Assembly (NCBI GenBank): GCA_016169945.1 | Contig: JADLSH010000127.1 | Location: forward strand, 1,986,501 to 2,050,500 | Source of the DNA: Trachythela sp. YZ-2020 | Lineage: Eukaryota; Cnidaria; Anthozoa; Malacalcyonacea; Clavulariidae | DNA: 64,000 nucleotides | Direction of reading: 5' to 3' | In this document: one piece after another, positions 13,501 to 24,171 of the stretch | Position numbering within the stretch: the stretch's first letter is position 1 | How the letters are laid out: each line of letters starts with the position of its first letter | Program-made: the position numbers and the translations under genes | The notes under the pieces: generated by a model | Seen by the model: the letters and a program-made list of their open reading frames with translations, nothing else | Told to the model about the DNA's origin: nothing | Database searches by the model: none

Positions 13501-16500
13501 GGGAACCATTGTCGTTGAATTAGAGATTCTACTGCTGTATGCGCAAAATATATATGAACCATTCTTATTATTTTTATGATTATCAAGGTGGCCAGATTGG
13601 AGCAGCGCTCCTTAAAGCAGCGGGTGCAAGTTTGATACAAGAGTACAGCAAGTTAGGCAAGATCGAAGCTGGAACTGTAGTTATGACAACGGCAGGAAAC
13701 CTGAGTGTTCGCAGTTTGCTACACATGGTTATAAAGATACCCACTTTCAAAACAGACAAAGCCATGATTCAAAAAGCAGTTACAAGCTGTATAGACTTCG
13801 CAGATATGTGCCGCTTTACCTCATTGTCCCTACCAGCAGTCGGTACTGGACATCTAAAGAAAGATGGCAAACAATCGGCTGAGATTTTATACAGCTGTAT
13901 AAAGGAGTATCGTAAGAAAGATAAAAAGTCATTGAAGCTAATCCGTATAGTCATTTTGCGAGAGAACGTTTTCAGAGATTTCAACAAGGGTTTTGCACGA
14001 AAAGATCCAAATACAGATTCCAGAGGTAATACTAATCAAACTCACTCTATTTATACCATTGATTCATACTGGATAGTTAAAAATTGGATATTAGTTGCTT
14101 GGAACATTGTTAGTCCAGGATGAAACCTAAACTAAACTAACTTTATTTATACTGGATAACTCTATCAGTTCTAAACTGTTCATTCTAATCACCTCGCTGC
14201 TTCAGCGACTAATTGTCAATAGTTAGTACAGTTTACTACAGAAGGAAACCGGAGTTTACCCGGAGAAAACCTGCGGTGTTTGTAAGACCGCAATTACTCT
14301 TCTCACATGAAACTGATAAGAAATTGTAGTCAGACATCTGCGTATAGCAGGAATCAAACCAGAGTCAAAGAGGTTAAGGCACATGTACTAACGATAATGT
14401 GCCATCCTACAGGAGGTGCAAGAAGGACAAGACAACAAATTACTCTGGAGATTGCGGCGGAGAGCTCGAGCGATATCACGAAGATTAAGGAAGAACTCAG
14501 GCAGGTCGAAGCAGAACAAAGTCATTCCGAGAATATCGAAGCACGGCAGAAGCTTGATGAAAGGCAGGTAGCTCAAATCATGGAAGTAAAAGACCTGCAC
14601 GATGTGCACATCGAATGCCAACCTGAAATTGGGTTCATCCGAATCAGCGGCCTAGCCAAGAATGTGTCGAACGCATTGGGAGAAATTCATCAGATAATCC
14701 ACGCCTGGGAACAAGAGAGGCACCACACCGATGCGACCGTTCGCGAGGTTTTACTTAGTTTATATTTCATGGAATGTATGAATGAATGAACGAATGAATG
14801 AACGAACGAAGGAATGAATGGGACTTTATTGGGCACAGAATTCAAAAAGCTGGCATTGATGCCAACTGGCTTACAATGAAGCAGCGTATTATATTTGCCA
14901 ATATTCAGATTACAAATTTTCAAATTGAAAATGTACAGTATTTGCGAGTATTTGGGCCATATTTGGGCTAGGCCTAGAATATAGAAATCTGGTTAGGTTT
15001 TTGAGTACGATCCCTAGAGAATTTATATAGAATTTTTGAGAATGCAAATTATCTTTGTAATATAAGTACTTTTTTATAGGTTCAGTGGTTCTATTACGAG
15101 GGGAATAAAGATGCGGTTATTCCTGAGAAATATGCAGATATTATGAGTGCAAAGATTGAAAAGGAATACAAAAGGGATCCTTCAGGAAGTGTCGTAGTTG
15201 GTGACGAGTTGAAATATAAAATAGATTTTAAAACCATGACGGAGACATGTCTGGATTCAAACGAAACAATGAAAGTGTATAGACGTCCATGTGAAGGTAG
15301 GCTACAAAGCAATTGCAGTGGACCTTAAAAATGTTAGAAGTTCCTCAGCTCCTCTTAGAAGTTCCTAACTTCCTGTTAATAATATATTCGAGCGCAAAAA
15401 CTCGCTGGTTTGGTTGAATTCGAAGTTGAGAGACTTTGTATTCTTATATATAATTCCTTTGAAATAATATTTACACTCATAAATTGAAATAAACAGTTTT
15501 ACAGTAACTGGAAGTGAAAAAAATAACAGGCAGTCAAAATTTTTCAAGAGGAACCTTTGATCCCCTAATTCAATTAAATAGTTCAAAATCGAAAGTCTTT
15601 ATTATTATGACTTCCAGCTCTTTATTTCAATTTATGAGTGTAAATTTTGTTTGAAAGGAATTAAATATAAGAATACAACGTCTCTCAACTTCGAATTCAA
15701 CAAAACCAGCGAGTTTTTTCGCTCGAATTGTTAACAGGAAGTGAGGGGATTTAAACAGGAAGTGAGGAACTTTGAATCAGTTTAGGACCATTGCAAATTC
15801 CAAAATTGCAAAAAGGGATTTGCAACGAATTTTTTGCAAATTGAAAAGGTAATTAGGAAAATTGCAAATGAATTAGGAACTGAAAAGAGGAACGCTTGAC
15901 GTAGTTTACCTGTAAGCAAAACTATACTGTATGAATTGGACCCCTGCCAAGATCCCAATTTCTGTACCAAAACCATTGACTCACTATAAATTCACCTACA
16001 ACTCGCACAAACTAGTATATATATTCACATACCTTTCCAGCATTTCCATTTCCTTCAAACTGGGAACTTCAGCCGATAAACTGTTCCACAGGCGAAGAGC
16101 ACGAGGTGCATCATTTCACTATTGATAGACAGGACACAGAATATGACCAGATCCACGACATGTTTAAAGCGTCGCTGTCATTGTCACCGACCCAGCCCAA
16201 CACCGAGGTTGTAAAAATCGAAAGAATTCAAAATCCACGATTGTTTCAAATCTACGAAGGTCAAAAGAAAAAGATGAGCAATGGTGGTAACGAAATGAGA
16301 TTGTTTCATGGAACAGCAAAAAATGCTGTGGAAAATATAAACAGCACTGGTTTTAACAGAGCATATTGTGGAAAGAACGGTAAGCTACACAGGTTACCAT
16401 TTCCGACTATTTTTCTTAATAACAGAGCTCTCAAAAAAGTTTTCTGTTGCTGATTCACAGACCTTACACACCGATTTATAGAGTCAACGTGCAGACAACC

Positions 16501-17274
16501 TAATCGTTTAAGTGTTAAATACCTTATTTTCTCCAATAAAAGCCCACTATCGAATAAATGCCCTCTCAACACTCCTTTGTATCAATGGTCCCTCTCTAAT
16601 ACATGCCCACTCAGTCACTCACCATGCAATAAACGCCTCCTCAACTGACAAAAATTTGTATTAATGGCCATTCTCTAATAAACGCCCACTCCCCAATAAA
16701 CGCCTCCTCAACAAACAAAAATTTGTATTAATGGGCCCTCTCTAATAAATGCCCCCTCTCCAATAAACACCTCCTCAACTCATAGAAATTTGATTTAAAC
16801 ACCCTCTCAACTCACAGACATTTGTATTAAATACCCATCTCTAATAATTGCCCCTCTCTAATGAACACCATTTCTCTATAACTCCTCCCCCCTTTGAGAA
16901 AATGTCAAATAGGTTGCTGGTATGGCAAAACTCCCCAAAAAACAGTGTGTATGAAGATACATGTCTTTTCTCAATTTGCAGCTGTAAAGTTTGGCAAAGG
17001 AGTATACTTTGCGAAACAAGCTTGGTACTCGGCCAGAAGGAATTATGCCGTTCCTGATGACAGAGACCTACAGTATATCTACATTGCTCGGGTGTTAGTT
17101 GGTAAATTCACAAAAGGAAAAGAAGGTCTAATCGTCCCACCGCCGATAGATGAAAACAATCAGACTGTCAGTTATGATTCTGTTGTTGATGATGTTGCGA
17201 AGCCACTGATGTATGTAATCTTTTATGACTATCAGAGCTATCCTGAATACCTAGTTACATTTAAGAGTGCTTGA
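3403..17274 (+). CDS. PARP14: PARP14-like multi-macrodomain mono-ADP-ribosyltransferase (15 coding exons, 1738 aa)
   Basis: Exons, all phase-consistent: 3403-3571, 5161-5406, 5986-6222, 6563-7199, 7308-7654, 8449-8802, 9024-9579, 10979-11387, 11881-12114, 12739-13195, 13588-14025, 14413-14747, 15080-15296, 16092-16379, 16982-17274 (TGA). Domains by residue: RRM-like repeats at about 4-66, 84-170 and 172-240; a KH-like region at about 260-700; macro 1 at about 735-925 (HQGDILNHPVDYLVNSAND); macro 2 at about 968-1150; macro 3 at about 1185-1350; another KH-like stretch; WWE at about 1474-1545 (VQWFYYEGNKDAV); ART domain at 1555-1738. The ART domain keeps His (LFHGT) and Tyr (GKGVYFA). Its end reads YPEYLVTF, as in mono-ADP-ribosylating PARPs that lack the catalytic Glu. 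The length is close to human PARP14 (about 1800 aa). Family role: mono-ADP-ribosylation and ADP-ribose reading in stress and immune signalling. Intron 4 is GC-AG. Several introns carry transposons or GAT arrays. Confidence 0.93.
5738..5900 (-). mobile_element. tRNA-derived SINE (second family) in PARP14-like intron 2
   Basis: Read on the minus strand, the head is tRNA-like, with the A-box stretch TGGCTCAATAGGTAGAGCG at about 5830-5850. It is followed by a body and a tail containing GTCAGGCTGTGGTGTATTTG. The same tail (GTCAGGCTATGGTCTATTTG) recurs on the minus strand at about 24040-24090 inside a hAT-like element, which supports a dispersed family. Confidence 0.5.
6265..6475 (-). mobile_element. 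Two truncated SINE-1 copies in PARP14-like intron 3
   Basis: Two adjacent partial copies of the dispersed repeat that reads TATACTGGATAGCTCTATCA, then CCAGTGTTACTACAGGAGGA, on the plus strand of this window. The family is described at 32157-32425, where it lies in head-to-tail orientation. Confidence 0.5.
7232..7273. repeat. AAGC/GAGC microsatellite in GC-AG intron 4
   Basis: An imperfect run of AAGC and GAGC tetramers fills part of the 108-bp intron 7200-7307 of the PARP14-like gene. This intron begins with GC rather than GT (AAG then GCAAGC). Confidence 0.7.
7890..8270 (+). mobile_element. 3' end of a non-LTR retrotransposon (CR1/L2-type), decayed, in PARP14-like intron 5
   Basis: One frame at about 8055-8154 reads IASTLWNNLPPEIRQ followed by a short helix-like tail and a stop. 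This is the characteristic C-terminus of CR1/L2-type reverse-transcriptase ORFs. Upstream traces of the same ORF are broken by frameshifts. The element ends in an (ATCT)n tail at about 8238-8268, as such elements often do. Orientation matches the host gene. Confidence 0.6.
9607..10830. repeat. 1.2-kb compound (GAT)n(AGT)n array in PARP14-like intron 7
   Basis: About 1.2 kb alternates runs of four to nine GAT with usually three AGT, giving a higher-order period near 24-30 bp. Longer pure GAT runs occur around 10253-10327 and 10460-10510. It starts about 27 bp after the exon 7 donor (9580) and ends about 150 bp before the exon 8 acceptor. It splits macrodomain 1. It opens long frames on both strands that read Asp/Ser, Met/Val/Ile or Ile/Thr runs; these are artefacts of the repeat. 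Confidence 0.95.
11508..11832. mobile_element. hAT-like MITE in PARP14-like intron 8
   Basis: The left end is CAGTGGCGTTGCCAGGG and the right end is CGTCTACTG. The flanks are an 8-bp near-duplication (TCTATAAC at 11500-11507, TCCATAAC at 11833-11840). The interior holds a G-rich segment with GGGGGTCCGGGGGCATGC. There is a long G run at about 11792-11812. No coding capacity. Confidence 0.5.
12139..12700. repeat. Degenerate GATGGT/GATGAT array in PARP14-like intron 9
   Basis: Nearly the whole intron between the two macrodomain 2 exons is an impure GATGGTGATGATG-type tract with TTTGTTGATG interruptions. It occupies the same structural position as the pure array at 9607-10830 in macrodomain 1. 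Confidence 0.8.
14127..14402 (-). mobile_element. SINE-1 copy in PARP14-like intron 11
   Basis: A nearly complete copy: AACTTTATTTATACTGGATA near the left edge, then AGGAAACCGGAGTTTACCCG, CTTCTCACATGAAACTGATA and GCAGGAATCAAACC. The last motif is the reverse complement of a Pol III B-box, so the SINE is oriented minus. It ends a few bases before the exon 12 acceptor. Confidence 0.7.
15368..15742. mobile_element. Foldback element in PARP14-like intron 13
   Basis: Arms of roughly 130 bp are imperfect reverse complements: ACTTCCTGTTAATAATATAT on the left matches TTAACAGGAAGT on the right, and the arms continue through CTCTCAACTTCGAATTCAAC. No coding capacity and no clear target duplication. Confidence 0.6.
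16545..16870. repeat. Minisatellite-like tandem repeat in PARP14-like intron 14
   Basis: A degenerate unit of about 60-70 bp contains CTCTAATAAACGCCCACTC, then CGCCTCCTCAAC and AAAAATTTGTATTAATGG. It is repeated about five times between the two exons of the ART domain. A reverse-complement relative of the AATAAACGCCCC motif occurs at about 43500-43620 upstream of ubiquilin. Confidence 0.7.
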
Positions 17275-17488
17275 CTGATCAATTGTCCACCGAAATAATG
17301 AGTGGTAAAAATCACACACGTTTTCACGTTTAAATGTACAGATTGCAAAGAGGTTGTAACATAATAATGATCTGTGGTTCCTTCCAAAGAGCCACCCTGC
17401 CTGCACAATTACAACAATATAGTAAACTTATTAACAATGATATACAAGAATTTTAGGCAGCCTTGTAATATAGATGCAGTTATGAGTA

Positions 17489-17983
17489 TAGGCCTGTTCA
17501 TATGAGTGTGGTTGGCCGAGAAACTCACCTAAGTGAGATGAAATGTTTATGTGTTCATAAGACAGTTTTTTGCCATCTAATATCCCTGCCTCAGTGGGAC
17601 GAAACTATGTAAGCATAAGTGCCTTTGAGATACGTTTTTGTCGTGATTGAACAAACTGCACATTCTATAAAAAATTTGATAGTGTCAGCCGACAGCAAGT
17701 CTATTAATACTTGTTTTATATTCCAACTATGTTGCTTCATACTAAAATACAGATCAAAATTGGTAAAAACATTTCTATCCTGGTCAAGTGGGATGAAAGT
17801 GTTCATGTGGAAGGTTTGACCCCACTTGACTTATTAAAAAGATCCCACCTGGCATGAAGTGAGATCTCACCTGATTGTTTCTCATATGAACACATGAGAA
17901 ATGAATTTAGCAAGGACATACAGATCTCACACAGTCAGGCAAGTTTCCTGGTTAGCCGGGCTCATATATATGAACAGGACCTA
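17489..17983. mobile_element. Inverted-repeat element (MITE-like), about 495 bp
   Basis: The left end AGGCCTGTTCATATGAGTGT matches the reverse complement of the right end (GCTCATATATATGAACAGGA, then CCT). Imperfect arms of about 35 bp include GGTTGGCC against GGTTAGCC. A clear target duplication was not found. Confidence 0.55.
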
Positions 17984-18438
17984 TTAGAATGCACTTGCAT
18001 GACTTTGAGAATTTGCAGAAGTGAGAGGACAACATGTATATACAACATGAGAATATGTATCTAGACTATAGAAGTTAATCAGGTAAAATCACTTAATAAT
18101 AGTGGTAATAATACAATAACTGTAAAATGTTGTATTTTAAGAAAATAAACTTGGTCATGACTGAATTGTAACATATCTCGTCAGTAAAGACTGATCCGCA
18201 CACAGCACACAAGATATATTATATCTAGACTGTTTCACATTGTCAAACATAACTTGGTCACGACAATTACGACAGGATGAAAACCTGAGGTGTTAGTATT
18301 CTGGAAGACTGGAACTTTAAGCAACCAGCTCTCCTGATGAAGGACCTTTTTGAGGAATATTTTTCTGTTTCAGATAGTGGTTAATATCGTGAAATTGAAC
18401 CAAATATAGATATATTCTACCTCACAGTTAACTGTGCC

Positions 18439-18676
18439 CCAGACTGCAGAGTATGGCAGTTTTCGACGAGATCTCGGGTGTGCAAGACATAAATTTAGGT
18501 GTGCAAACCTGCTTAAACATTAGCCAATTGTGTGCACTTAAGTTGGTGTTAATGTTTAAAACTGCCAACAATACGCAACAAATACAAGCTCTGTGGGCAT
18601 AAATATAGTTGATCAAGTGTGCAGTCATTGGACAAAAAAATTATCGAGTGTGCACTTGCCATACTCTGCAGTCTGG
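18439..18676. mobile_element. MITE-like element, about 240 bp
   Basis: CCAGACTGCAGAGTATGGCA on the left is repeated as an exact reverse complement at the right end. The interiors share looser symmetry (GTGTGCA motifs). There is no clear target duplication and no coding capacity. Confidence 0.6.
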
Positions 18677-19615
18677 ACCTGTATGTCACTGTGGACCCCC
18701 AAAGTTTTACATAAAATGGTGACTTCATGTCTTCATCTCCAACAGCATTTAATTAGTAGAGTGAGAAAATATCGTTCATTCTTTTCATTATATGTAGTAG
18801 TCTTGTATTTGGCAGTCAGCATATCAAATTAAGAGATGTAGTTATTTTGCTTGCTCGTTAAGTGTCAATGTGTCATCAATATTCAATAGACCTAAAGTTG
18901 ACCACCAATCCACCATATGCTTCTCTCATAAAGAACTTGAGACACTATTTAAAACTGTACAATGTACAACTATAATGAACCGCAAAGAAAATCTATTAAA
19001 TTATCAACCATGCATCCATATTTAATATGTCAGCCATCCATATTATTTTAGTAAGTTGTCTTTTTTGTAATAAAGACTTCCTAAGACTAAACTAGACCAT
19101 CTCTGTTTAAATGCGTACTTACAACAACCTCCAAAGCTTTCCAATTCGTACTTGATAAACATGTTATGACAGCCATTTTGTTCCACGTGGAAAGAGATGT
19201 TCCACCCTTGACCTTTTGCCATAGAATGCCTTTTGCTCTGTAGCAATTATATAAATTATTGATACCAATTGTGAATTATTAACAATATTAACTTAAAAAC
19301 AAAGTTTACATTATATAAAACTGTGATAAAAAATACTTAATTACGAGACTAAAGTTTTGTACCATGAAAAGTTCTGATGTTCATTTTCCTTTGAACAATT
19401 TCACACGTTGTGTTTACTGTAAACATAAATAATTCATATATATTTTAAAGATAATTTCTTCAATTCGCATGACAATCGACTACCCAGGAATTCTAAAATT
19501 CACTTCCTTCCACGTCGACACGCTAACAGCTCGAGTCTGACAAAGTGGCAGAGCAGCTCTCAAAGAGAAAGTATTATTCTTCCCTTGAGAATTTCTCGTT
19601 TCACAAACTACCAAA

Positions 19616-22600
19616 ATGGACTCGAACGTTCAAACCAAAACGCCAAATAGTCGCCGAACGAAATACGTAATCATCGGACTTATTGCTGTAATATGCGTGT
19701 TGTCTTTCCAACTTTATAAAGAAAACAAGATCAAGAAACAGTTGGTTAGCCGAAAGTCGTTTCTTATCAATAAACTTTACGAATGCAGGGTCGCCTCGGA
19801 AAAAACCAACACGAAATACAAGGATGAGCAGGCACAGGGTGCACAGTTAATGAAAGCCTTGGCATCGAAACAAGAATCACACGAGCAATTGTCAACAAAA
19901 TATAATGACTTGGAAACGTCTTTTCAAAGCAAGACAGAAGAATTGTCAAGTCTACAGAAATCAGCGGTGGGTTATTAAATATTGATCTTGAGATATTTGT
20001 AACTACGTAACAGAAATTGCTATTTTATACGAATATATTTCGTTCAATGTTGCACATTTGATTTGAATGAATTCTAAAAATAAACAGAGTATGAATATGC
20101 AAATTGCTATTAATAATTGCAGTCTTGATAGATAGATGTGAATTAATCCGTTGAGCAGCAATGGCCAATGGCCTGACTTGTATTAGAGACAGACTCACAG
20201 ACGATCCATCTGGACGAACTTGGGCCAAAAAGGATAGTTCGTCTGATAATTTGTCTGTATATAAACCAGGGCAAACAGACAAATCATCCGTCAAGACAAA
20301 CTATCTGCCTAGTTCCTCTATCGAGACAAACTTGCATAGGCGTACGAGGCTGGGGGGGCGGCACCCCAGTTTAGTCAGAAATATTAATTAGTCGGGCAAT
20401 TTGTACTTAAGAGTCGGGCAATCTTGCGGTTTACCTGAAATCAATTTGGTCTTTCCAACAAACAATGAAACAAATATTATACAATGAAACTAATATTTTC
20501 TCTTCGTTCCTCACCGCCGCTCCATGTACAAAATCTCACCCAAAACGCAGGAAATGGCATTTAATAGACTCTACTTTTCAAAATTTTGCACCTTCAGCGC
20601 TCGTCAGGCAGACTCAGATCCACCCCCCCCACAAATTTCTAAGCCTGTACTCCTATGCAAACTTGTGTGCGTTGTTCATCAGGATGGATGATCCGTCTTT
20701 AGCATAAATCAGACCATTGTGCCTATGCTCAGATCCAGCCATTGGGGTTCCCCTAGTGGCTCAGCACATTGGGTAACATTCCCATGTGTCCCTGCTTCTG
20801 CGAAACAGAGGCCATGACCACAAATAGGCTTCAAATAACAATAAATGCCAAAAAGAACTTCATAACCTCTAGAAATGAGCCCATGATGTGCCCTACCACT
20901 TGTTTGACAGCAGATGATTTTCTTGTCAAGGGGCAGAATTACTTTTTTGTAACGTTTATATAATTATCTCTAGGATGACAATAAGAATGAACTCTCTACA
21001 TTAAAAGAGAATTACGACAGTGCAATGTCATCAGTGAAAACCATGCAAGGCAAGTCGAATTTGGGTGATTGCCATGAAATGTTACAATAACTGGTGCATG
21101 TTAGTGTTAGGCAGGATTAGGGTTAGGATTGGGATGTTAAGAATTATGAATTGTTTAAGCTAGGGTAAGAAATCACTGTATTTAAGCTGTGGTTGTTAAT
21201 ATGAAAATTCATGATTCTAGAATTTGAACTCTAGGACATATTACCATTTGCTATTTTGTTTATACAACATACAGGGAATATCTTTTAACATTCTATCGCT
21301 ATTCAGGTAAACTTGATGACACAATGAGAGTTTGCGATAAGCATAAAGAGATCAGTCGATCGTTAAACATGAGTGCCACAGAACGAGTAAGACAGCTGTA
21401 AGTCTATGCTTATTTATGCTTAATCTTTTCAAAAACATACATTATGTATAACGTTATGATAATCATCAATGTTAATATTTGTTGTTTTATATTGCAGAGA
21501 AGTGTGTAAACGAGAAAAGGCAAGTTTAGAGCAAGAAAAGGCAAGTTTAGAGCAAGAGAAAGAAGGTACGTCAGTACAAAACCTTTCTGGGGAAGATGGA
21601 TTTACTAGCTTAAGGGGTGTACACCTGAGTACACACCCCACCCCTAACCTTGGCCAATCCAGGGTGCATTCGGTGTAAATGCTACGCCGAAGATACGCCA
21701 AAGCAGTCGCAACGCTACGCCAACATCCCACCCTGGCCCATTCTTCCGACTCTCACGCCAGGGCGTATGACTGTATGAGTCAGTTCTGCAAAAATTCCAC
21801 ACGTTTTAGGCCCATTTTTGAGAAGTTTAAAGTCATTCGCCGTTTAGTGACATTATTTTGGGCCGTAAACCTGTTACCGTGTTACGCCGTTTGAATCGTT
21901 TGACATATTTATTATTTTATTGGTATTTATGCGCCGCCAAGTTAAAAACAGCGTATGTCACTACGCCAGGAAAGATGATTGTGCGGCAGTACGCCAAGGC
22001 TTACTGTAACTCTACGCCGAAGATCTTCCGATTAGACTACACCGAATGCACCCTGGTGGCCAATAGGGTGCAGGAGGATACCCATTTCTTTATCAAATCC
22101 ACATTTAAAAACACCTTATTCTTAGAACATTTTAGTGTAGAATCTAAGATCCTCCCACCCCTACCAACAGGTTGGCCTTTAGACTCTGTTGGGACTGTTT
22201 CCTCAGAACATTGCTGTAGCTCCCTCAGTGATGATGTACCGTGCCTTGGACATCTCGGACCATCACTGATTCAGGGCGTGGGCAAAAAGAAGCGGTGTGG
22301 TCAGGGAGATGAAACCCCCACACATCTTTTGTTTTCATTTGCCCAAAACAAATCACCTGTTCATACAGATCTTAAATGGTTAATGAATATCAACTTTTAT
22401 ATGGCAATTTAACAAACCAAATATTTTGAAATTCAGCTTTAATAACGGGTCAGCAAATTCTAAGAAATAAGGTTCAAGAAATGCGAAAGAGTGATGTGAG
22501 TACAAATGACCAAACAGGAGGATCAAATGTTCAACAACCACAACAACCAAGTGTGGTACAATCACAACCACCCATTGCAGGAAAGGCAAGTCAACTATAG

Positions 22601-23234
22601 TTAATACTTAGCTAAGATGTTGTATTATAGGTTATAAGCATCTTCCACTGCCTTGGCTTTATCACTCTTTAGAGCTAATAAGATATAGCCTTTCACCTCT
22701 GAGATCTGCCATGCATATCTAAGGTCTTGATTTTTACCAGTTACTGATTCACTTTGTAAAGACAGTAAAGTCGTCCATTTGGTTGTGACAATCCCAAGCA
22801 TATCAAGAAGCGTCGATACATCTCTGCAATCAGTATGGATTGATTTGCAATATAGCACACAGACTATTTCATGTTGGTGACCCTTGACTTGGCTTGACCA
22901 AACAAGGCTTATGGAGCTACAGTAAATGCGACTATCTCACTGAAAAATGTACTGTACCAAATGTCATGCTCAGCTGCAGTGCCAAGTGCATTTCTCAGAA
23001 ACTGAATATTATTTTGCTTTTTCTTCACAGGTAAAATATACTGAGCAAGTTCATTCACAGTCCACTCAGAATGCAGCCCTTCCAGCACAGTCCAGTCAGA
23101 ATAGCCTGCCACAAAGCATTGTAACAAATACTCCCCCTAAAGAAGTAGTTCAGGTGACACCAAGTGTAAAACAACCAATGGCACAGCAAATTGTGGAAAC
23201 ACTCCCTCCTCGAAGACGACGAAGAGCGACATGA
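19616..23234 (+). CDS. Type II membrane coiled-coil protein A, GOLM1/GOLM2-like (6 exons, 312 aa)
   Basis: Exons: 19616-19966, 20974-21049, 21307-21397, 21498-21565, 22437-22585, 23031-23234 (TGA). The ATG follows CACAAACTACCAAA. Residues 1-16 are short and basic. Residues about 17-34 form one membrane segment (YVIIGLIAVICVLSFQLY). A coiled coil then runs to about residue 200, including a tandem KASLEQE pair in exon 4. The C-terminal tail is rich in Gln, Pro, Ser and Thr and ends in a basic run (PRRRRR). A short cytosolic tail, signal anchor and lumenal coiled coil is the layout of Golgi GOLM1/GOLM2 proteins. This is a topology match, not proof of orthology. Introns 2 and 5 have GC donors (CAAG then GCAAGT; AAAG then GCAAGT). 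An AATAAA follows at 23268. Confidence 0.8.
21659..22056. mobile_element. hAT-like MITE in coiled-coil gene A, intron 4
   Basis: Terminal inverted repeats CCAGGGTGCATTCGGTGTA and TACACCGAATGCACCCTGG are perfect. An exact 8-bp target duplication, TGGCCAAT, flanks them (21651-21658 and 22057-22064). Both signs fit the hAT superfamily. The interior contains repeated CTACGCC motifs and no transposase. Confidence 0.75.
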
Positions 23235-23267
23235 ATAGGTTATTCTAATGCAGCCAAACAGGTGACT

Positions 23268-23273
23268 AATAAA
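23268..23273 (+). promoter_or_regulatory. Polyadenylation signal AATAAA of coiled-coil gene A
   Basis: AATAAA lies 34 bases after the TGA stop codon of gene A on the same strand. This is a plausible distance for a short 3' UTR. Confidence 0.5.
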
Positions 23274-23898
23274 GACATGATAGATGTCTCTTGTGTGTAG
23301 ACTGTACATATTGTGAACCAGGGCTCGAAACCAGGCCATATTTGAGAAATGACTGGCAAAATTGACCTGCCAAGTCAAAAATAAAATGACAGGCAAAATT
23401 CTACAGATTGTTTCACTTCATTTGCTTTACCATGCTTTACCTAGTGCAAATACATAAATGATTGAAATGGATGAAAATAGAATTAAGTTCCCAATAAGAA
23501 GATTTAAGGACTTTTCAAGGACTATTCAAGCACTAAAATGAAATTTTCAAGGACATTTTATTGCCTTGCAAACAAAACACAATCCAAATATAAGAAAAAA
23601 TATAGTGGACTCTGATCAAATTATGGTGACTGAACGGTAACCATAGTAAAAGCGACTTTCTTACAGTATTTTCTAGAAAAAATTATGAAAATGCCCTCAT
23701 TATATATTTAGATAATTATGTTCTATTTTGAATTAACATTGTGTGATTTTCAAGCACTTTTCAAGTGCCCTTGAAATTGATTTTCAATTTAAGCACTTTT
23801 CAAGGAGTTTTAGGACCTGCAAAAAACCTGTAACATTCAATTCTTTTGCGGAGCCCAGACTGGGACCATTTTGGCAGTTCAATAATAGAAATTGTAGG

Positions 23899-24171
23899 CA
23901 GGGGCGAAACTACCGGGGGTGTGTGACACCCCCAGTCTTCAGGAAATTCATGTTTTCGAGCAAATTGATGACGCGCGCACACATTGGGACGAGAACCATA
24001 AAGCGGGTTCATTATAACTGTATAACATATATAATTGATTAGATTAAACAGATTAAAATTGTTATTCAAATAGACCATAGCCTGACAGGTTTTTTCCAAC
24101 TTCAGCCACGCCCATTTTGTTGGGCAAAAGATCTAACACCCCCCAGTTGTAATACCGAAGTTTCGCCCCTG
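23899..24171. mobile_element. hAT-like MITE carrying a SINE tail
   Basis: The ends CAGGGGCGAAACT and a matching AGTTTCGCCCCTG-type right end are flanked by an exact 8-bp duplication, ATTGTAGG (23891-23898 and 24172-24179). The interior (about 24040-24100) contains the tail of the SINE family seen at 5738-5900, minus orientation. Confidence 0.75.

Larger units (their letters stand above)
17275..19615. other. Intergenic spacer between the PARP14-like gene and coiled-coil gene A
   Basis: It holds the 3' region of the PARP14-like gene, two inverted-repeat elements (17489-17983 and 18439-18676) and plain AT-rich sequence. An AATAAA lies at 18144. No supported coding exon was found. The promoter and 5' UTR of gene A should lie at the right end. 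Confidence 0.6.

Noticed and set aside
22625..22858. 77-codon minus-strand frame in coiled-coil gene A intron 5
   Set aside because: It looks protein-like (heptad and charged runs), perhaps a transposase fragment, but no motif could be named and no neighbouring pieces were found.
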